From: Neorhizobium tomejilense
Lineage (GTDB): Bacteria; Pseudomonadota; Alphaproteobacteria; Rhizobiales; Rhizobiaceae
DNA length: 64,000 nt
Direction of reading: 5' to 3'
NCBI GenBank assembly: GCA_002968845.1
Contig: PVBG01000028.1
Coordinates: 1-64,000, forward strand
Part shown: one piece after another, positions 24,924-33,934 of the stretch
Layout of the letters: the number at the start of each line of letters is the position of its first letter
Numbering within the stretch: the first letter of the stretch is position 1
Translations under genes and position numbers: made by a program
The notes under the pieces: generated by a model
What the model was told of the DNA's origin: nothing
Database searches by the model: none
The model's input: only the letters and a program-made list of their open reading frames with translations

Positions 24924-26030
24924 ATGGACAAACCAGTAGATTTTACGGAAATCGCAATTCTCGCCTACGAGGGCGCTCAAACTGCGGCTGTGCTGGGCAT
25001 GACTGATTTGCTGACTGCCGCCGCAGGCATCGCCTGTCAGCGACATGGCGTCAGCGAGCCTGCCCTCGGTGTGAGCCATTGGACACGTGCAAACGGAGAT
25101 GATGCGCCCGCGAGAGTGTTCTCTTCCGACCCTGCCGGACAAGCGGGCCATCCGACTGTAATCGTAGTCCCTCCGGGCCTGGGGGATCCCTTGCCGGAGA
25201 CGGAGGCGCGGTACTACGCAGCTTGGCTTCGCTCCGAGCATTCGCGAGGAGTGGGCCTGTGCTCAATCTGCAAAGGCGCATTCTTGCTAGGGGAGACAGG
25301 GCTTCTCGCCGGCCGAACGGTGACGACCCACTGGACCTACGAGGAGAACTTCGTCGCGCGTTTTCCCGACGTCAACCTGAACACCGACCGTCTAATCATC
25401 GACGATGGAGACATACTAACGGCTGGCGGCGTAATGGCCTGGGTCGATCTTAGCCTGATACTGATCGAGCGGTTTCTCGGATCGATGATCATGCTCGAAA
25501 CCGCGAGAGCTTTCCTTGTTGATCCGCCCGGCAGAGAACAAAGCTACTACAGCGCCTTTTCTCCTCGGCTCAACCATGGTGACAGTGCAATCTTGAAGGT
25601 TCAGCACTGGCTTCAGGCCAGCGGCGGCAAGGAAATGAGCCTCGCTGGCTTGGCAGGCCATGCTGGGCTAGATCCGCGAACCTTCATGCGAAGATTCAAG
25701 AAGGCAACTGGTCATATAGCAGGCGAGTATATTCAGCGTTTGCGTATAGAATCGGCTCGTGACCTTCTCCAGTCTTCTCGCGAGCCGGTGGACGCCATTG
25801 CGTGGAAGGTCCACTACAGCGATCCCAGCTCCTTCCGGAAATCTTCACCCGCATTATTGGTCTCACCCCCGCCGAATATCGTCAGCGTTTTCGCATGCGC
25901 TCGCTTCGGAACCTGGCTCGGGGTTGAAGGTGCCTCCGCTGTCCGAGCAATGCCTGTAGATAGACATGAGCTCAGTCAGCCTCCCGGCCGTGCCGCCGAT
26001 CCAGCCAACGCATCGCGGGCGTCACAGTGA
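24924..26030 (+). CDS. GlxA-type regulator (DJ-1/PfpI + AraC domains), C-terminal frameshift
   Basis: ATG 24924 opens a DJ-1/PfpI-like sensor domain (about 1-190, GVGLCSICKGAFLLGETGLL with the nucleophile-elbow cysteine). An AraC HTH pair follows (LAGLAGHAGLDPRTFMRRFK and VDAIAWKVHYSDPSSFRK). One A appears missing at the AAA run 25839-25841: the expected ending (IFTRIIGLTPAEYRQRF) continues in another frame to TGA 25925-25927. The open frame instead runs on to 26030 and overlaps the 3' end of the antiporter gene. It is divergent from the isochorismatase-like gene, its probable former target. Confidence 0.82.
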   Translation: MDKPVDFTEIAILAYEGAQTAAVLGMTDLLTAAAGIACQRHGVSEPALGVSHWTRANGDDAPARVFSSDPAGQAGHPTVIVVPPGLGDPLPETEARYYAAWLRSEHSRGVGLCSICKGAFLLGETGLLAGRTVTTHWTYEENFVARFPDVNLNTDRLIIDDGDILTAGGVMAWVDLSLILIERFLGSMIMLETARAFLVDPPGREQSYYSAFSPRLNHGDSAILKVQHWLQASGGKEMSLAGLAGHAGLDPRTFMRRFKKATGHIAGEYIQRLRIESARDLLQSSREPVDAIAWKVHYSDPSSFRKSSPALLVSPPPNIVSVFACARFGTWLGVEGASAVRAMPVDRHELSQPPGRAADPANASRASQ

Positions 26031-27228
26031 GCCCGTGCATTAGGATCGAGACGAAGACGACGAGCGAGAGGATGACCCACAACCGGCCGCCGTCCTCGAA
26101 CCGCCCGTGATTGAGGCCATAGGCGAGATAATAGAATGAACCGACGCCCCGAATGCCGAAGAAGGCGATGGTGATTTTCTCGGTGAGCGTCGCGCGAACC
26201 CCGATAAGCGCTAGCAAGCCGGTTACAGGGCGAACAACCAGCAATATGAGCACGACGGCGACAATCTCTATCCAGCCGATACTGGACAGCAAGCCATTGA
26301 CGATAGCGCCGCCAAAGGCGAGCAGCAGGAGCATCATTGCGATGCGTTCGATCTGCTCGGTGATGTCGTGCATGTCGCGCTGGAAGTCGTGGCTCCGATG
26401 GGAGTTGCGCAGTGTCAACGCGGTAACGAAGACGGCGAAGAAGCCATAGCAGTGCAGCAGCTCGGACACGCCATACGACACGAAGGTCGCTGCTATCGCT
26501 ACCAATCCGTCGCCTGTCTTTGCCAGCGTATCACCGGGCATTTTGAAGGTTGCCCAACCAAACACACGGCCGACAAGCCACCCACAGCCAACGCCAGCGA
26601 TCGTCTCCCAGAGGACATTCAAGGTCAGCCAGCGAGCGAACCAGGGTTCTCCCGTTGTGGCCGCAAGGCTTAAAACGATGGCCAGATGCACGAATGGAAA
26701 CGCGAAGCCGTCGTTCAGGCCCGCCTCCGACGTCAGCGCAAAGCGAACAGTGTCTTCACCCCCTTCCTGTGGGCCTGCAACCTGGATGTCGGCCGCAAGA
26801 ACAGGATCGGTGGGCGCAAGGCTTGCTGCCAGCAGCAGCGCGGCCACAACGCTTAGGCCAAGGATTGTCGTGCCGATGAACGCTATCGCGATGATGCTCA
26901 TCGGCATCGTGATCAACAACAGCCGCCAAGTGGTTCCCCACCCTTTAAATGAGAACCGGCGGTCAATCTTCAGGCCTGCGCCCATCAACGCAACAAGAAC
27001 CACGAACTCCGTCAAACGTTCGGTGGCGTAGGGGTATGCACCTGGCGATGGGTCCAACGTCACATACGGGGAGGTAAAGATCAGGCCACCAATCGCCAGA
27101 CAGACGATTGGAAGCGAGAGCGGAAGTCGGCGAAGAGCCAGCGGCAGCCACGCCACCAATGCGATGAGAAGCCCCGCGCCTGTAAGCGCCACTGCATAGG
27201 GGTCTGGTTCCCAGCCGTGAATCAACAA
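25972..27228 (-). CDS. CPA1-type sodium/proton antiporter
   Basis: The 418-residue membrane protein has about 12 hydrophobic segments and the CPA1/NhaP-type core (ASLAPTDPVLAADIQVAGPQ and SEAGLNDGFAFPFV, containing the ion-translocating TDP and ND aspartates). It should exchange Na+ or K+ for protons across the inner membrane and support pH or salt tolerance. It stands alone, tail to tail with the GlxA-type regulator. Confidence 0.93.
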   Translation of the reverse strand: MLIHGWEPDPYAVALTGAGLLIALVAWLPLALRRLPLSLPIVCLAIGGLIFTSPYVTLDPSPGAYPYATERLTEFVVLVALMGAGLKIDRRFSFKGWGTTWRLLLITMPMSIIAIAFIGTTILGLSVVAALLLAASLAPTDPVLAADIQVAGPQEGGEDTVRFALTSEAGLNDGFAFPFVHLAIVLSLAATTGEPWFARWLTLNVLWETIAGVGCGWLVGRVFGWATFKMPGDTLAKTGDGLVAIAATFVSYGVSELLHCYGFFAVFVTALTLRNSHRSHDFQRDMHDITEQIERIAMMLLLLAFGGAIVNGLLSSIGWIEIVAVVLILLVVRPVTGLLALIGVRATLTEKITIAFFGIRGVGSFYYLAYGLNHGRFEDGGRLWVILSLVVFVSILMHGLTVTPAMRWLDRRHGREAD

Positions 27229-27292
27229 GGGTTGGACCTAACTCGCCGTTGCATGAGGTGTGACCCCTTGGGCCATGCAAACCGTGAAATGG

Positions 27293-28024
27293 TCACTTGG
27301 GGGCAGCATCAAGACGTTGCTTCAACAACCAGTCCCATAATTCTGGATCGTTTAGAGTCGCCCATTCGATGTCCGAGTGGTCCACGCCTTCCAGGACACT
27401 CAGTCGAGCACTACGTTTCAGCGCCTTGAGGCGTTCGTACATGATGACGGAATCTGATAGGAGGATGACGTCGTCGTCTGTCCCGTGGAAGACCCAGAAG
27501 GCAGCCTTCTCATTCGTCCTGCTGAGATAGTGACGATTGCCACCACCTGCAATCGGAACCACTGCGGCAAACTTGTTCGGAAACTGTTCTGCCATGGCCC
27601 AAGCCCCAAAGCCGCCCCGACTGTAGCCGACGACGTAGATACGGGAGCGGTCAACCCGGTACTTTGAGATTACCTCCTCAAGTGCCGCTTCTACCTTCTC
27701 GATGGGGTAGAGCAGTTCCTCGCTCGGGTTTTGAGGCGAGAAGACCAGGAACGGGAACTGCTTGCCGTCTTCGATCAGTTTCGGCATGCCGCTCGATTTG
27801 ACCTTCTCGATATCGCCTCCACCTTGGTCACCTCCATGAAGCCATACGACGAGCGGGTAGGAGTCGTTGGACGTCTCATATCCGTTCGGCGTGTACATCA
27901 GATACTTGAGGTCGTTTTTCACGGTTGCTGTCGAGGTCATGGCAATTTGATCAGCATGTGCCGCACCAAGCGTACATATCGCCAGCGCGGCGACCAAAGC
28001 TGTAGACAAAATCCTTCTCGTCAT
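27293..28024 (-). CDS. Exported carboxylesterase/phospholipase-like alpha/beta-hydrolase
   Basis: The 243-residue protein has a Sec signal peptide (MTRRILSTALVAALAICTLG, cleavage near AAHA) and a hydrolase core: LVVWLHGGDQGGG (oxyanion loop), VVGYSRGGFGAWAMA (nucleophile S), FHGTDDDV (acid) and GVDHSDIEW (histidine). It resembles the esterase-D/LpqC and PHB-depolymerase-like group. ATG 28024 follows GAGGAGTG. It is probably periplasmic and single. Confidence 0.87.
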   Translation of the reverse strand: MTRRILSTALVAALAICTLGAAHADQIAMTSTATVKNDLKYLMYTPNGYETSNDSYPLVVWLHGGDQGGGDIEKVKSSGMPKLIEDGKQFPFLVFSPQNPSEELLYPIEKVEAALEEVISKYRVDRSRIYVVGYSRGGFGAWAMAEQFPNKFAAVVPIAGGGNRHYLSRTNEKAAFWVFHGTDDDVILLSDSVIMYERLKALKRSARLSVLEGVDHSDIEWATLNDPELWDWLLKQRLDAAPK

Positions 28025-28162
28025 CCGTTCACTCCTCAATGGCGGTTAACAATGGTCGCATGTGGACCTGCACCCGAACACTCAGCCTCCGTAGGTTGCT
28101 TTCCCGGACTTCGACTAGTCATACGGGAAATCGATTATGCTGCCGACAACCCGGCTAGGTCG

Positions 28163-28381
28163 TTACCCTGGGTTTATGTTCGGGAGGTTCGTCTCAATCT
28201 CTCGACGTTTGCTTTCCGGCAAACTGTCGATCTTGTCACGCCAGAAAGCTGCCGCCTCGTCCGGTTCGTCATCCCACAGTCTGGTGTCGACGATGTTGTC
28301 ATCGAGCTTGGCTCGGCGCTTACCACCAAGCCGAACATATTCGGCAGCGAGGCGAGCGGCTTCCGTCGATGGCCCCGTCAT
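28163..28381 (-). CDS. Small hypothetical protein, coupled to the ElaB-like gene
   Basis: The 72-residue acidic and basic protein (MTGPSTEAARLAAEYVRLGG, then DTRLWDDEPDEAAAFWRDKI) has no recognised domain. Its ATG overlaps the stop of the upstream membrane-protein gene as ATGA, which indicates translational coupling and argues that both are real. Confidence 0.68.
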   Translation of the reverse strand: MTGPSTEAARLAAEYVRLGGKRRAKLDDNIVDTRLWDDEPDEAAAFWRDKIDSLPESKRREIETNLPNINPG

Positions 28382-28680
28382 CGTGCAATCCCATAAACAA
28401 AGCCGACGATTGCCGCCAAGGCAACCGACGCTATTGGCTGAAGGCGAATCTGATACTCCACTTCCTCACGCATTGTGCGTGGGGCACCGGCAACGGCTGG
28501 TGACCGTGGCGTGATTGGACGGCGACGCACTGCCCTCTGCAGACTCCGAAGCTCGGCCTGCAACTCTTCGAGTTCCTTGCGCTGCTCGTAGGCAGGAGAT
28601 GTGCCCGCCTGCGTTCCCATACTTTCATCGACTTCGTTTGAGGAGGCGGTGACGATTGTCTTGTCGGAGGTACTAGCCAT
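28378..28680 (-). CDS. ElaB/YqjD/DUF883-like tail-anchored protein
   Basis: The 100-residue protein from ATG 28680 (AGGAAGG ribosome site) has a coiled-coil stretch (YEQRKELEELQAELRSLQRA), a basic linker and a C-terminal transmembrane segment (IASVALAAIVGFVYGIAR). This is the architecture of ElaB/YqjD/DUF883 tail-anchored proteins, which bind ribosomes at the membrane in stationary phase in E. coli. A perfect EcfG promoter lies 30 bp upstream. Confidence 0.72.
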   Translation of the reverse strand: MASTSDKTIVTASSNEVDESMGTQAGTSPAYEQRKELEELQAELRSLQRAVRRRPITPRSPAVAGAPRTMREEVEYQIRLQPIASVALAAIVGFVYGIAR

Positions 28681-28709
28681 TTCGAACCCTTCCTGAGCGT
28701 TGCGTGGAG

Positions 28710-28734
28710 AACGGTGCTTCGAGCGGAGAGTTCC
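28710..28734 (-). promoter_or_regulatory. EcfG promoter, exact consensus
   Basis: The minus strand reads GGAAC, 16 bases, CGTT, an exact match to the alphaproteobacterial general-stress consensus. The -10 end is 30 bp upstream of ATG 28680. Confidence 0.75.
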
Positions 28735-29462
28735 GGGGACGGAACGCTTCTTCATACAGGGACGGATTGGTGCTACCCCGGATGTGGCTCCCCGCGATGG
28801 GAAAACATTCACGACCGCCTATAATGGAACAGAGAGGGATGCCGTTTCGATTGAAGAACCCATTCGATCTCGATAGCAGTTATACACGCTGGCGACGGGA
28901 TCGATCGGCTCAAGCAGCCCTCAGGTAGAGGTTAGGCAGATAAGTCAGAACTGCCCGATTTGCCTTCATTTCTGGTCGAGCCGGGTTCGCATCCAGGGCG
29001 AACTTGGTCACCTTGACGGTCTAGTCCGCCGTGACCCTATCCGCAACCCGAGCCATGGACTCACCATCGCCCGCGTCGTCCTGAAGACCTGCCTGTGTTT
29101 GACGCTCTGACGGGGCGGTCCTCATCGTTGACGGCTTATGGGCACGCAACAAAGCGGATATTTGTGTCGTGACAGACGGTATCGAAACGGAGTCACAACC
29201 CAGCCGGCTTTCCCTCATTTGGTAGATGGGACAAATGGATGCGAACCCTTCGGCAATCACTCCGGGCTCGGCCTTTGAAGAAGTTAAAGTTACAACACGG
29301 TGAGCGCCCCTGCGGCAATCAAAGCTGAATTGCTTGCCGCCGGCGATCACGCAATGACGGTTACCTCGCACGTCCAGTTGAGCTAAACGCTGTTGCAGTC
29401 GAACAGGAACATGTTGCTCCGCCAGAGAGTTTGCTTGCGTGACACAGATCAGATCGGTGCAA
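28735..29462. other. Long intergenic region with one possible 29-residue frame
   Basis: No clear gene is seen in about 730 bp. One short plus frame, 28839-28928, starts after GAGAGGG and encodes MPFRLKNPFDLDSSYTRWRR followed by DRSAQAALR. It may be a small protein but has no other support. A minus frame 29021-29719 overlaps the receiver gene and looks like a shadow. Confidence 0.4.
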
Positions 29463-29474
29463 ATGGTGCAAATA

Positions 29475-29834
29475 ATGTCGCGGACGACCATACTGGTGAT
29501 CGAAGATGAGCCATTGATACGCATGGCGATAGCGGACGATTTGCGCGACGCCGGCTTCCACACCCTGGAGGCAGCAAATGCTGACGATGCCCTTGGTATT
29601 CTTTCTACCGAGGCATCGATCGGCGCGATCTTCACCGACATCGATCTGCATGGCGAGTTGGACGGGTTGACGCTTGCCTGGATTGTCAAGGATCGGTGGC
29701 CGCCGATCGGGATCATCATAACATCTGGAAAGCGGCGGGTAGAACGGGACCAGATGCCGGACCAGTCGCTTTTCTTTCCGAAGCCCTATGCCCATCGAGC
29801 AATCATTGCGGCATTGGCGCGGCTAGTGTCGTAA
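29475..29834 (+). CDS. Stand-alone receiver-domain response regulator
   Basis: The 119-residue protein is only a REC domain: acidic pair in TILVIEDEPLIRMAIADDLR, phospho-acceptor aspartate in FTDIDLHGELDG, switch threonine in IIITSGKRR and the conserved lysine in FFPKPYAHR. The in-frame ATG at 29463 is also possible. With no output domain it should act by protein contact or as a phosphate sink. It sits 87 bp upstream of a HisKA_2-type kinase, a likely partner. Confidence 0.9.
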   Translation: MSRTTILVIEDEPLIRMAIADDLRDAGFHTLEAANADDALGILSTEASIGAIFTDIDLHGELDGLTLAWIVKDRWPPIGIIITSGKRRVERDQMPDQSLFFPKPYAHRAIIAALARLVS

Positions 29835-29921
29835 GCCACCGATCGTTGTGCGATAAATCCCCTAGCCCTTTCTTTTGATGGCGTGTTATGGACTCCCGCT
29901 GCCCGACACTGCGGATACTCC

Positions 29922-30995
29922 ATGACAAAGCCTGACGATCCGAACCCGCCGTCTCCGACCCCTTCCGATCTCCCGCATCTCGCGGAAGCGCTCGACGACA
30001 ACCGGTTTCGGCAGTTTCTCGATCACGTCCCTTTCGCGGTCGCGGTGGCGGAACTTGGTCACAATGAAACCCTCATCTATGGAAACATCGAATTCGAACG
30101 CCTGACCGGAATTTCGGCTGAACAGCTGCAGGGGAAAACCTGGTCTGTCCTTCCCCCGGCTGCCCCCCTTGCAAATGGACCGGAACTCGCTGAGGCTTTG
30201 CTCGAAACCGAAGAATACCTCGGTGCTTTCAGCCTCCCGGGCGCCGCGGAAAACCGGGTCGTCGACGCCTGGTCGAATACGATAGTCGATGACGCCGGCC
30301 AGCCTCTCTTTCGGCTGTTGGCGATGTCGGCGCGCGACCGCTCCGAGGACCAAGCGGCCATGACCGAGGCGCTGGCGGAAAAGGATGTTTTGCTGAAAGA
30401 ACTTCAGCATCGTGTCAAGAACAACCTGCAGATGATCACGGCGTTGATCCGGATGGAGGCGCGAAACGCACAGCGTCTCGAAGAGAGTGAACGCTTTCAT
30501 GGCCTAGCGGGGCGGATCGAGGCGCTGTCGATCCTGTACCGGTCACTCTATGCCGGCAACGACACCGAAACCGTCGATCTCGGAACTTATGTCAGCCAGA
30601 TAGCTTCATCGGTGATGGCGGTCCATGCGGTCGAGGGCATTCGCCTGGACATGAAGGTCGATACGTGGCCGGTCTCGGTCAATGTCGCCATGCCGGTAGG
30701 CCTTGTTGTCAATGAGCTCATGACAAATGCCCTGAAACACGCTTTCAGTGGTCGTGACGGCGGTGAGATCAAGGTGCGCTGCACCGTCGATGATGAAGGC
30801 TGTAAGGTTCTCGTCGCTGACGATGGTGTTGGACTTTCGGATAAAGCCGATTGGCCGAGACGAGGCAAGCTCAGCGCCATGATTGTTCAGTCGGTTAAGC
30901 ACAACGCGAATGCCGAGATAGAAGTAGATTCTGGACCCGGCAAGGGCATGGCGGTAACGATTGCGTTTAGACGGCGGGACGCGGTAGACGCCTGA
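29922..30995 (+). CDS. PAS-containing HisKA_2/HWE-type sensor histidine kinase
   Basis: The 357-residue protein has an N-terminal PAS domain (about 25-150, RFRQFLDHVPFAVAVAELGH, IYGNIEFERLTGISAEQLQG). The HisKA_2 phospho-acceptor box follows (VLLKELQHRVKNNLQMITAL), then a HATPase core with N-box VVNELMTNALKHAFSG and G-boxes VADDGVGLS and SGPGKGMAV. No transmembrane segment is seen, so it is a cytoplasmic sensor. Kinases of this group commonly feed PhyR or single-domain receivers in alphaproteobacterial stress signalling. ATG 29922 is chosen over GTG 29883. Confidence 0.92.
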   Translation: MTKPDDPNPPSPTPSDLPHLAEALDDNRFRQFLDHVPFAVAVAELGHNETLIYGNIEFERLTGISAEQLQGKTWSVLPPAAPLANGPELAEALLETEEYLGAFSLPGAAENRVVDAWSNTIVDDAGQPLFRLLAMSARDRSEDQAAMTEALAEKDVLLKELQHRVKNNLQMITALIRMEARNAQRLEESERFHGLAGRIEALSILYRSLYAGNDTETVDLGTYVSQIASSVMAVHAVEGIRLDMKVDTWPVSVNVAMPVGLVVNELMTNALKHAFSGRDGGEIKVRCTVDDEGCKVLVADDGVGLSDKADWPRRGKLSAMIVQSVKHNANAEIEVDSGPGKGMAVTIAFRRRDAVDA

Positions 30996-31267
30996 CTAGG
31001 GCATCCTCCGTCCATCGCGGGTGCAGTGGATCACGCGGCGGTTCGCCATGCCGCGCGCGCTTCTAGCAGTTTATACGCTGCTCCTAAAGATATCATGATG
31101 CGCCAATTTCCAATCGCCGCCGCCCCTGTCTTAGTCAAGGAAGCGGGCGAGAGCGCAAAAGTCTGATCCACGCGGCGCAACTCTCATGTTCGAATCCGGA
31201 CAGGAAGCGGCAACTGATCCCGCAGGACGTTCTGCCTTACTGAAGGACCCCGCTCGCGGGCGACCGC

Positions 31268-32257
31268 TCATCTGCCAGTATCGCGTGTCCCGCTGAACTG
31301 GTTCAAGACGCTCTTCCCGAAAATATTGATGAATTCACGCTGATTGCGCCCGACATTGTGGATATAGATCTGTTCGAAACCCATGGCGATATCGGCCTCC
31401 AGCCACTCGACATGCTGCCGCAGATCGGCCGAGATGCGTGCATGCTTGTCCATGTCCTCGGGCCGCACATTCGCACAGGCACCGTCGAACTCCTCCGGCA
31501 ACCGAAGCGTTTGCGACACGGCTGCAGACACAGCATTGCTTCGCCATTGATCGAAGGCGTTCGCCCGGGCCTCATCCTCGGAATCGGCATAGGATACATG
31601 GACCTGCAGGTAGAGCGGCTTTCCTATCCCGCCCCCTCTCCGGAAGGCATTGATGATGTCGCTGAGGTTTTCCCGCGGCTGGTTGATCGTGATCAGCGCA
31701 TCTGCCCAGCGTCCCGCCCATTCCGCGGTCTCGGGCGACAAAGCGCCCGCCACGAGGCGAGGCAGCTCCCCGGGAAGAGTGTGAATTCGCGCCTCGTCCA
31801 CCTTGATCGGACCATCTCGGTTGACAAGCTTGCCCGACCACAGATCGCGTATGATCCCGACTGCAGATTCCAGCCGTTCATTGCGCTCCCGTTTTGAAGG
31901 CCAGCGCTCGCCGGTGACGTGCTCGTTCATTGCCTGGCCGCTGCCGACAGCCATCCATGGCAACCTTCCGGGAAACATCTCCGCAACCGTGGCGGCCGCT
32001 TGCGCCGTAATCGCGGGATGATAGCGCCAGCCCAAGGGAACGGTGATGATGCCGAATGGAATGGATTGCGTTGCCTGCAGCGCTGCACCCAGCCACGCCC
32101 ATGCGAATCCCGATTGACCTTGTCGCTCGCTCCAGGGTGTAAGGTGATCGGAGGACATCACCGCTTTGAAACCTGCGGCTTCCGCAGCCTGGACATAGGT
32201 GACGAGTTCGCTTGGCGAAAACTGCTCATGGGAAGCGTGATAGCCAATGAGCGTCAT
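31268..32257 (-). CDS. LLM-class flavin-dependent oxidoreductase (TIGR03885-like)
   Basis: The 329-residue protein has the luciferase-like TIM barrel (MTLIGYHASHEQFSPSELVT, AAEAAGFKAVMSSDHLTPWS, YHPAITAQAAATVAEMFPGR). It belongs to the non-F420 subgroup that often neighbours glycosidases. Its start overlaps the stop of the upstream alpha-amylase-family gene by four bases (ATGA), so the two are translationally coupled. The substrate is unknown. Confidence 0.87.
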   Translation of the reverse strand: MTLIGYHASHEQFSPSELVTYVQAAEAAGFKAVMSSDHLTPWSERQGQSGFAWAWLGAALQATQSIPFGIITVPLGWRYHPAITAQAAATVAEMFPGRLPWMAVGSGQAMNEHVTGERWPSKRERNERLESAVGIIRDLWSGKLVNRDGPIKVDEARIHTLPGELPRLVAGALSPETAEWAGRWADALITINQPRENLSDIINAFRRGGGIGKPLYLQVHVSYADSEDEARANAFDQWRSNAVSAAVSQTLRLPEEFDGACANVRPEDMDKHARISADLRQHVEWLEADIAMGFEQIYIHNVGRNQREFINIFGKSVLNQFSGTRDTGR

Positions 32258-33915
32258 GATCCGTTACCCTCCGAAATAAGCCAGCGATAAGCATAGGGCT
32301 CAAGTTCCAGGCGCGGATTCTTGGCGATGTCGAATTCAAAGTAACCAATCAGATCACGGAAATGTCTGGGCTGCATGCCGCCGAAATTGATTTCGACCCT
32401 GCTCGTTCGGCCAGCCAGATTGTGCACGAGCAACAGCAGGTCGCCCGCATCCTCAAAGCCGTGAACGAGAACTGCTGGATCGGTCGCGCCGAGCCTCACC
32501 GACCGTCCCTTCGCGAAAATCGGCTGGTTTCGACGAAGCGTGATGAACCGTCGAACCCTGTTCAACAGAGAATTGGGGTCGTTCTGCTGATCGGCTACAT
32601 TCACTTTCCGGTAGCAAAACGGTCCGTCTGTCAGCACCGGCTGACAAAGCTTTCCGGAATTCGCGGTTGAGAATCCTCCATTTTTCCCACCCGACCACTG
32701 CATCGGTACCCGAACCGAATTCCGTCCGGTTTGAGAAAGATCCTCGCCGATACCGATCTCATCCCCATAAACGATAAGAGGCGGTCCCTTCAGCGAGAAA
32801 ATGATGCTCAAGGCCAGTTCGATCCGGCGCTGCTCGCCATTCAGCATCGGGGCGACACGGCGCCGGATGCCACGTCCGAAGACCTGCATTTCTTCTTTCG
32901 AGGCGAAGGCTTCGAATACCGACTGCTTCAGATCAGAGGGGACGCGAGAAAAATCGAGTTCGTCGAGATTGCGAAGGAAATTGACCCAATCGCAACCGGG
33001 TGGCGGCTCCGGAAGAAGGCTCAGCCCTTGGTTGATGGGGGCGGCTTCTTCTCTGGCAAACCCTGCGAACAGATAGCAGGCAAGCATGAAGTTGAGCAGA
33101 AGCTGGAGCTGCTCACCCTCACCAAAGAAGGAGTCGGACGCCTGCGGCGGAAGATTGACCTCTCCGAGAAGAACCCCACCCGGTCGGCGGTCCTGAACGT
33201 ACGCCCCGATTTGCCTAAGAATGCCGTGCGGATCGCGGGGATTGGCGTGTTCAAGCCCCTTATCCGCAATGATAAGCGGAGCTGCATCCAGCCGAAACCC
33301 GCTGACGCCGAAGGCAATCCAATAATCCACGATGCGGAGGATTTCTTCGCGCACCTGGGGATTGGCGGCGTTCAGCTCCGGCTGAAATTCGTAGAAATTG
33401 TGAAAATAGTAGGCTCGCGCTACCTCGTCATAGGTCCAGAGACTATCCACCTCGCCGGGAAAGATTGACTTGGCGCCTGCTGCGACGGGCGGAGGGTCGC
33501 CGCTCCAGACGTAATAATCGCGATAGCGTGTCTTATCGTCTCGCCGGGCCGCCTGGAACCAGGGATGCTGATCGGAGGTGTGATTGACGACCAGATCGAT
33601 GATGACGCGGATGCCGTGTTCCCCAGCGTTGTGCAGAAAGGCCAGGAAATCATCAAGCGATCCGACCTTGGGGTTAATGCTATAGAAATCGCTGACGTCG
33701 TAACCGTTGTCGCGGTCGGGGCTGCGGTAGAACGGCAGGAGCCAGATGCAGGTGATGCCAAGTTCGGAGAGATAAGTCACCTTCTCGGTGAGCCCTATGA
33801 AGTCACCGATACCATCACCATTTCCGTCGGCGAACTTCTCGACATCGACGCAGTAGATAACGGCTTCCTCATACCAGCTGTTGCCTCTGTCCGGCACGCC
33901 TCCGTCTCCTGTCAT
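32254..33915 (-). CDS. GH13 alpha-amylase-family protein (trehalose-synthase-like)
   Basis: The 553-residue protein contains the GH13 conserved regions: DLVVNHTSDQHPWF (I), GFRLDAAPLI (II, catalytic nucleophile D), LLGEVNLP (III, acid/base E), and a position-IV segment around NFLRNLDELD. The N-terminal WYEEAVIYCVDVEKFADGNG resembles trehalose synthases and alpha-glucosidases. ATG 33915 is chosen because an exact EcfG promoter ends about 20 bp upstream, which makes starts at 33954 and 34041 unlikely. It may modify maltose or trehalose in stress. Confidence 0.9.
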   Translation of the reverse strand: MTGDGGVPDRGNSWYEEAVIYCVDVEKFADGNGDGIGDFIGLTEKVTYLSELGITCIWLLPFYRSPDRDNGYDVSDFYSINPKVGSLDDFLAFLHNAGEHGIRVIIDLVVNHTSDQHPWFQAARRDDKTRYRDYYVWSGDPPPVAAGAKSIFPGEVDSLWTYDEVARAYYFHNFYEFQPELNAANPQVREEILRIVDYWIAFGVSGFRLDAAPLIIADKGLEHANPRDPHGILRQIGAYVQDRRPGGVLLGEVNLPPQASDSFFGEGEQLQLLLNFMLACYLFAGFAREEAAPINQGLSLLPEPPPGCDWVNFLRNLDELDFSRVPSDLKQSVFEAFASKEEMQVFGRGIRRRVAPMLNGEQRRIELALSIIFSLKGPPLIVYGDEIGIGEDLSQTGRNSVRVPMQWSGGKNGGFSTANSGKLCQPVLTDGPFCYRKVNVADQQNDPNSLLNRVRRFITLRRNQPIFAKGRSVRLGATDPAVLVHGFEDAGDLLLLVHNLAGRTSRVEINFGGMQPRHFRDLIGYFEFDIAKNPRLELEPYAYRWLISEGNGS

Positions 33916-33934
33916 TCTCTTATCGAAAGTGCTT

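Noticed and set aside
28839-28928. 29-residue plus-strand frame after GAGAGGG
   Set aside because: The ribosome site is fair, but there is no promoter, partner or recognisable feature; it is noted only in the intergenic entry.
29406-29431. EcfG-like motif before the receiver gene
   Set aside because: GGAAC is present, but AGTT comes after 17 bases and the -10 has a mismatch. I mention it with the kinase finding but did not list it as a promoter.
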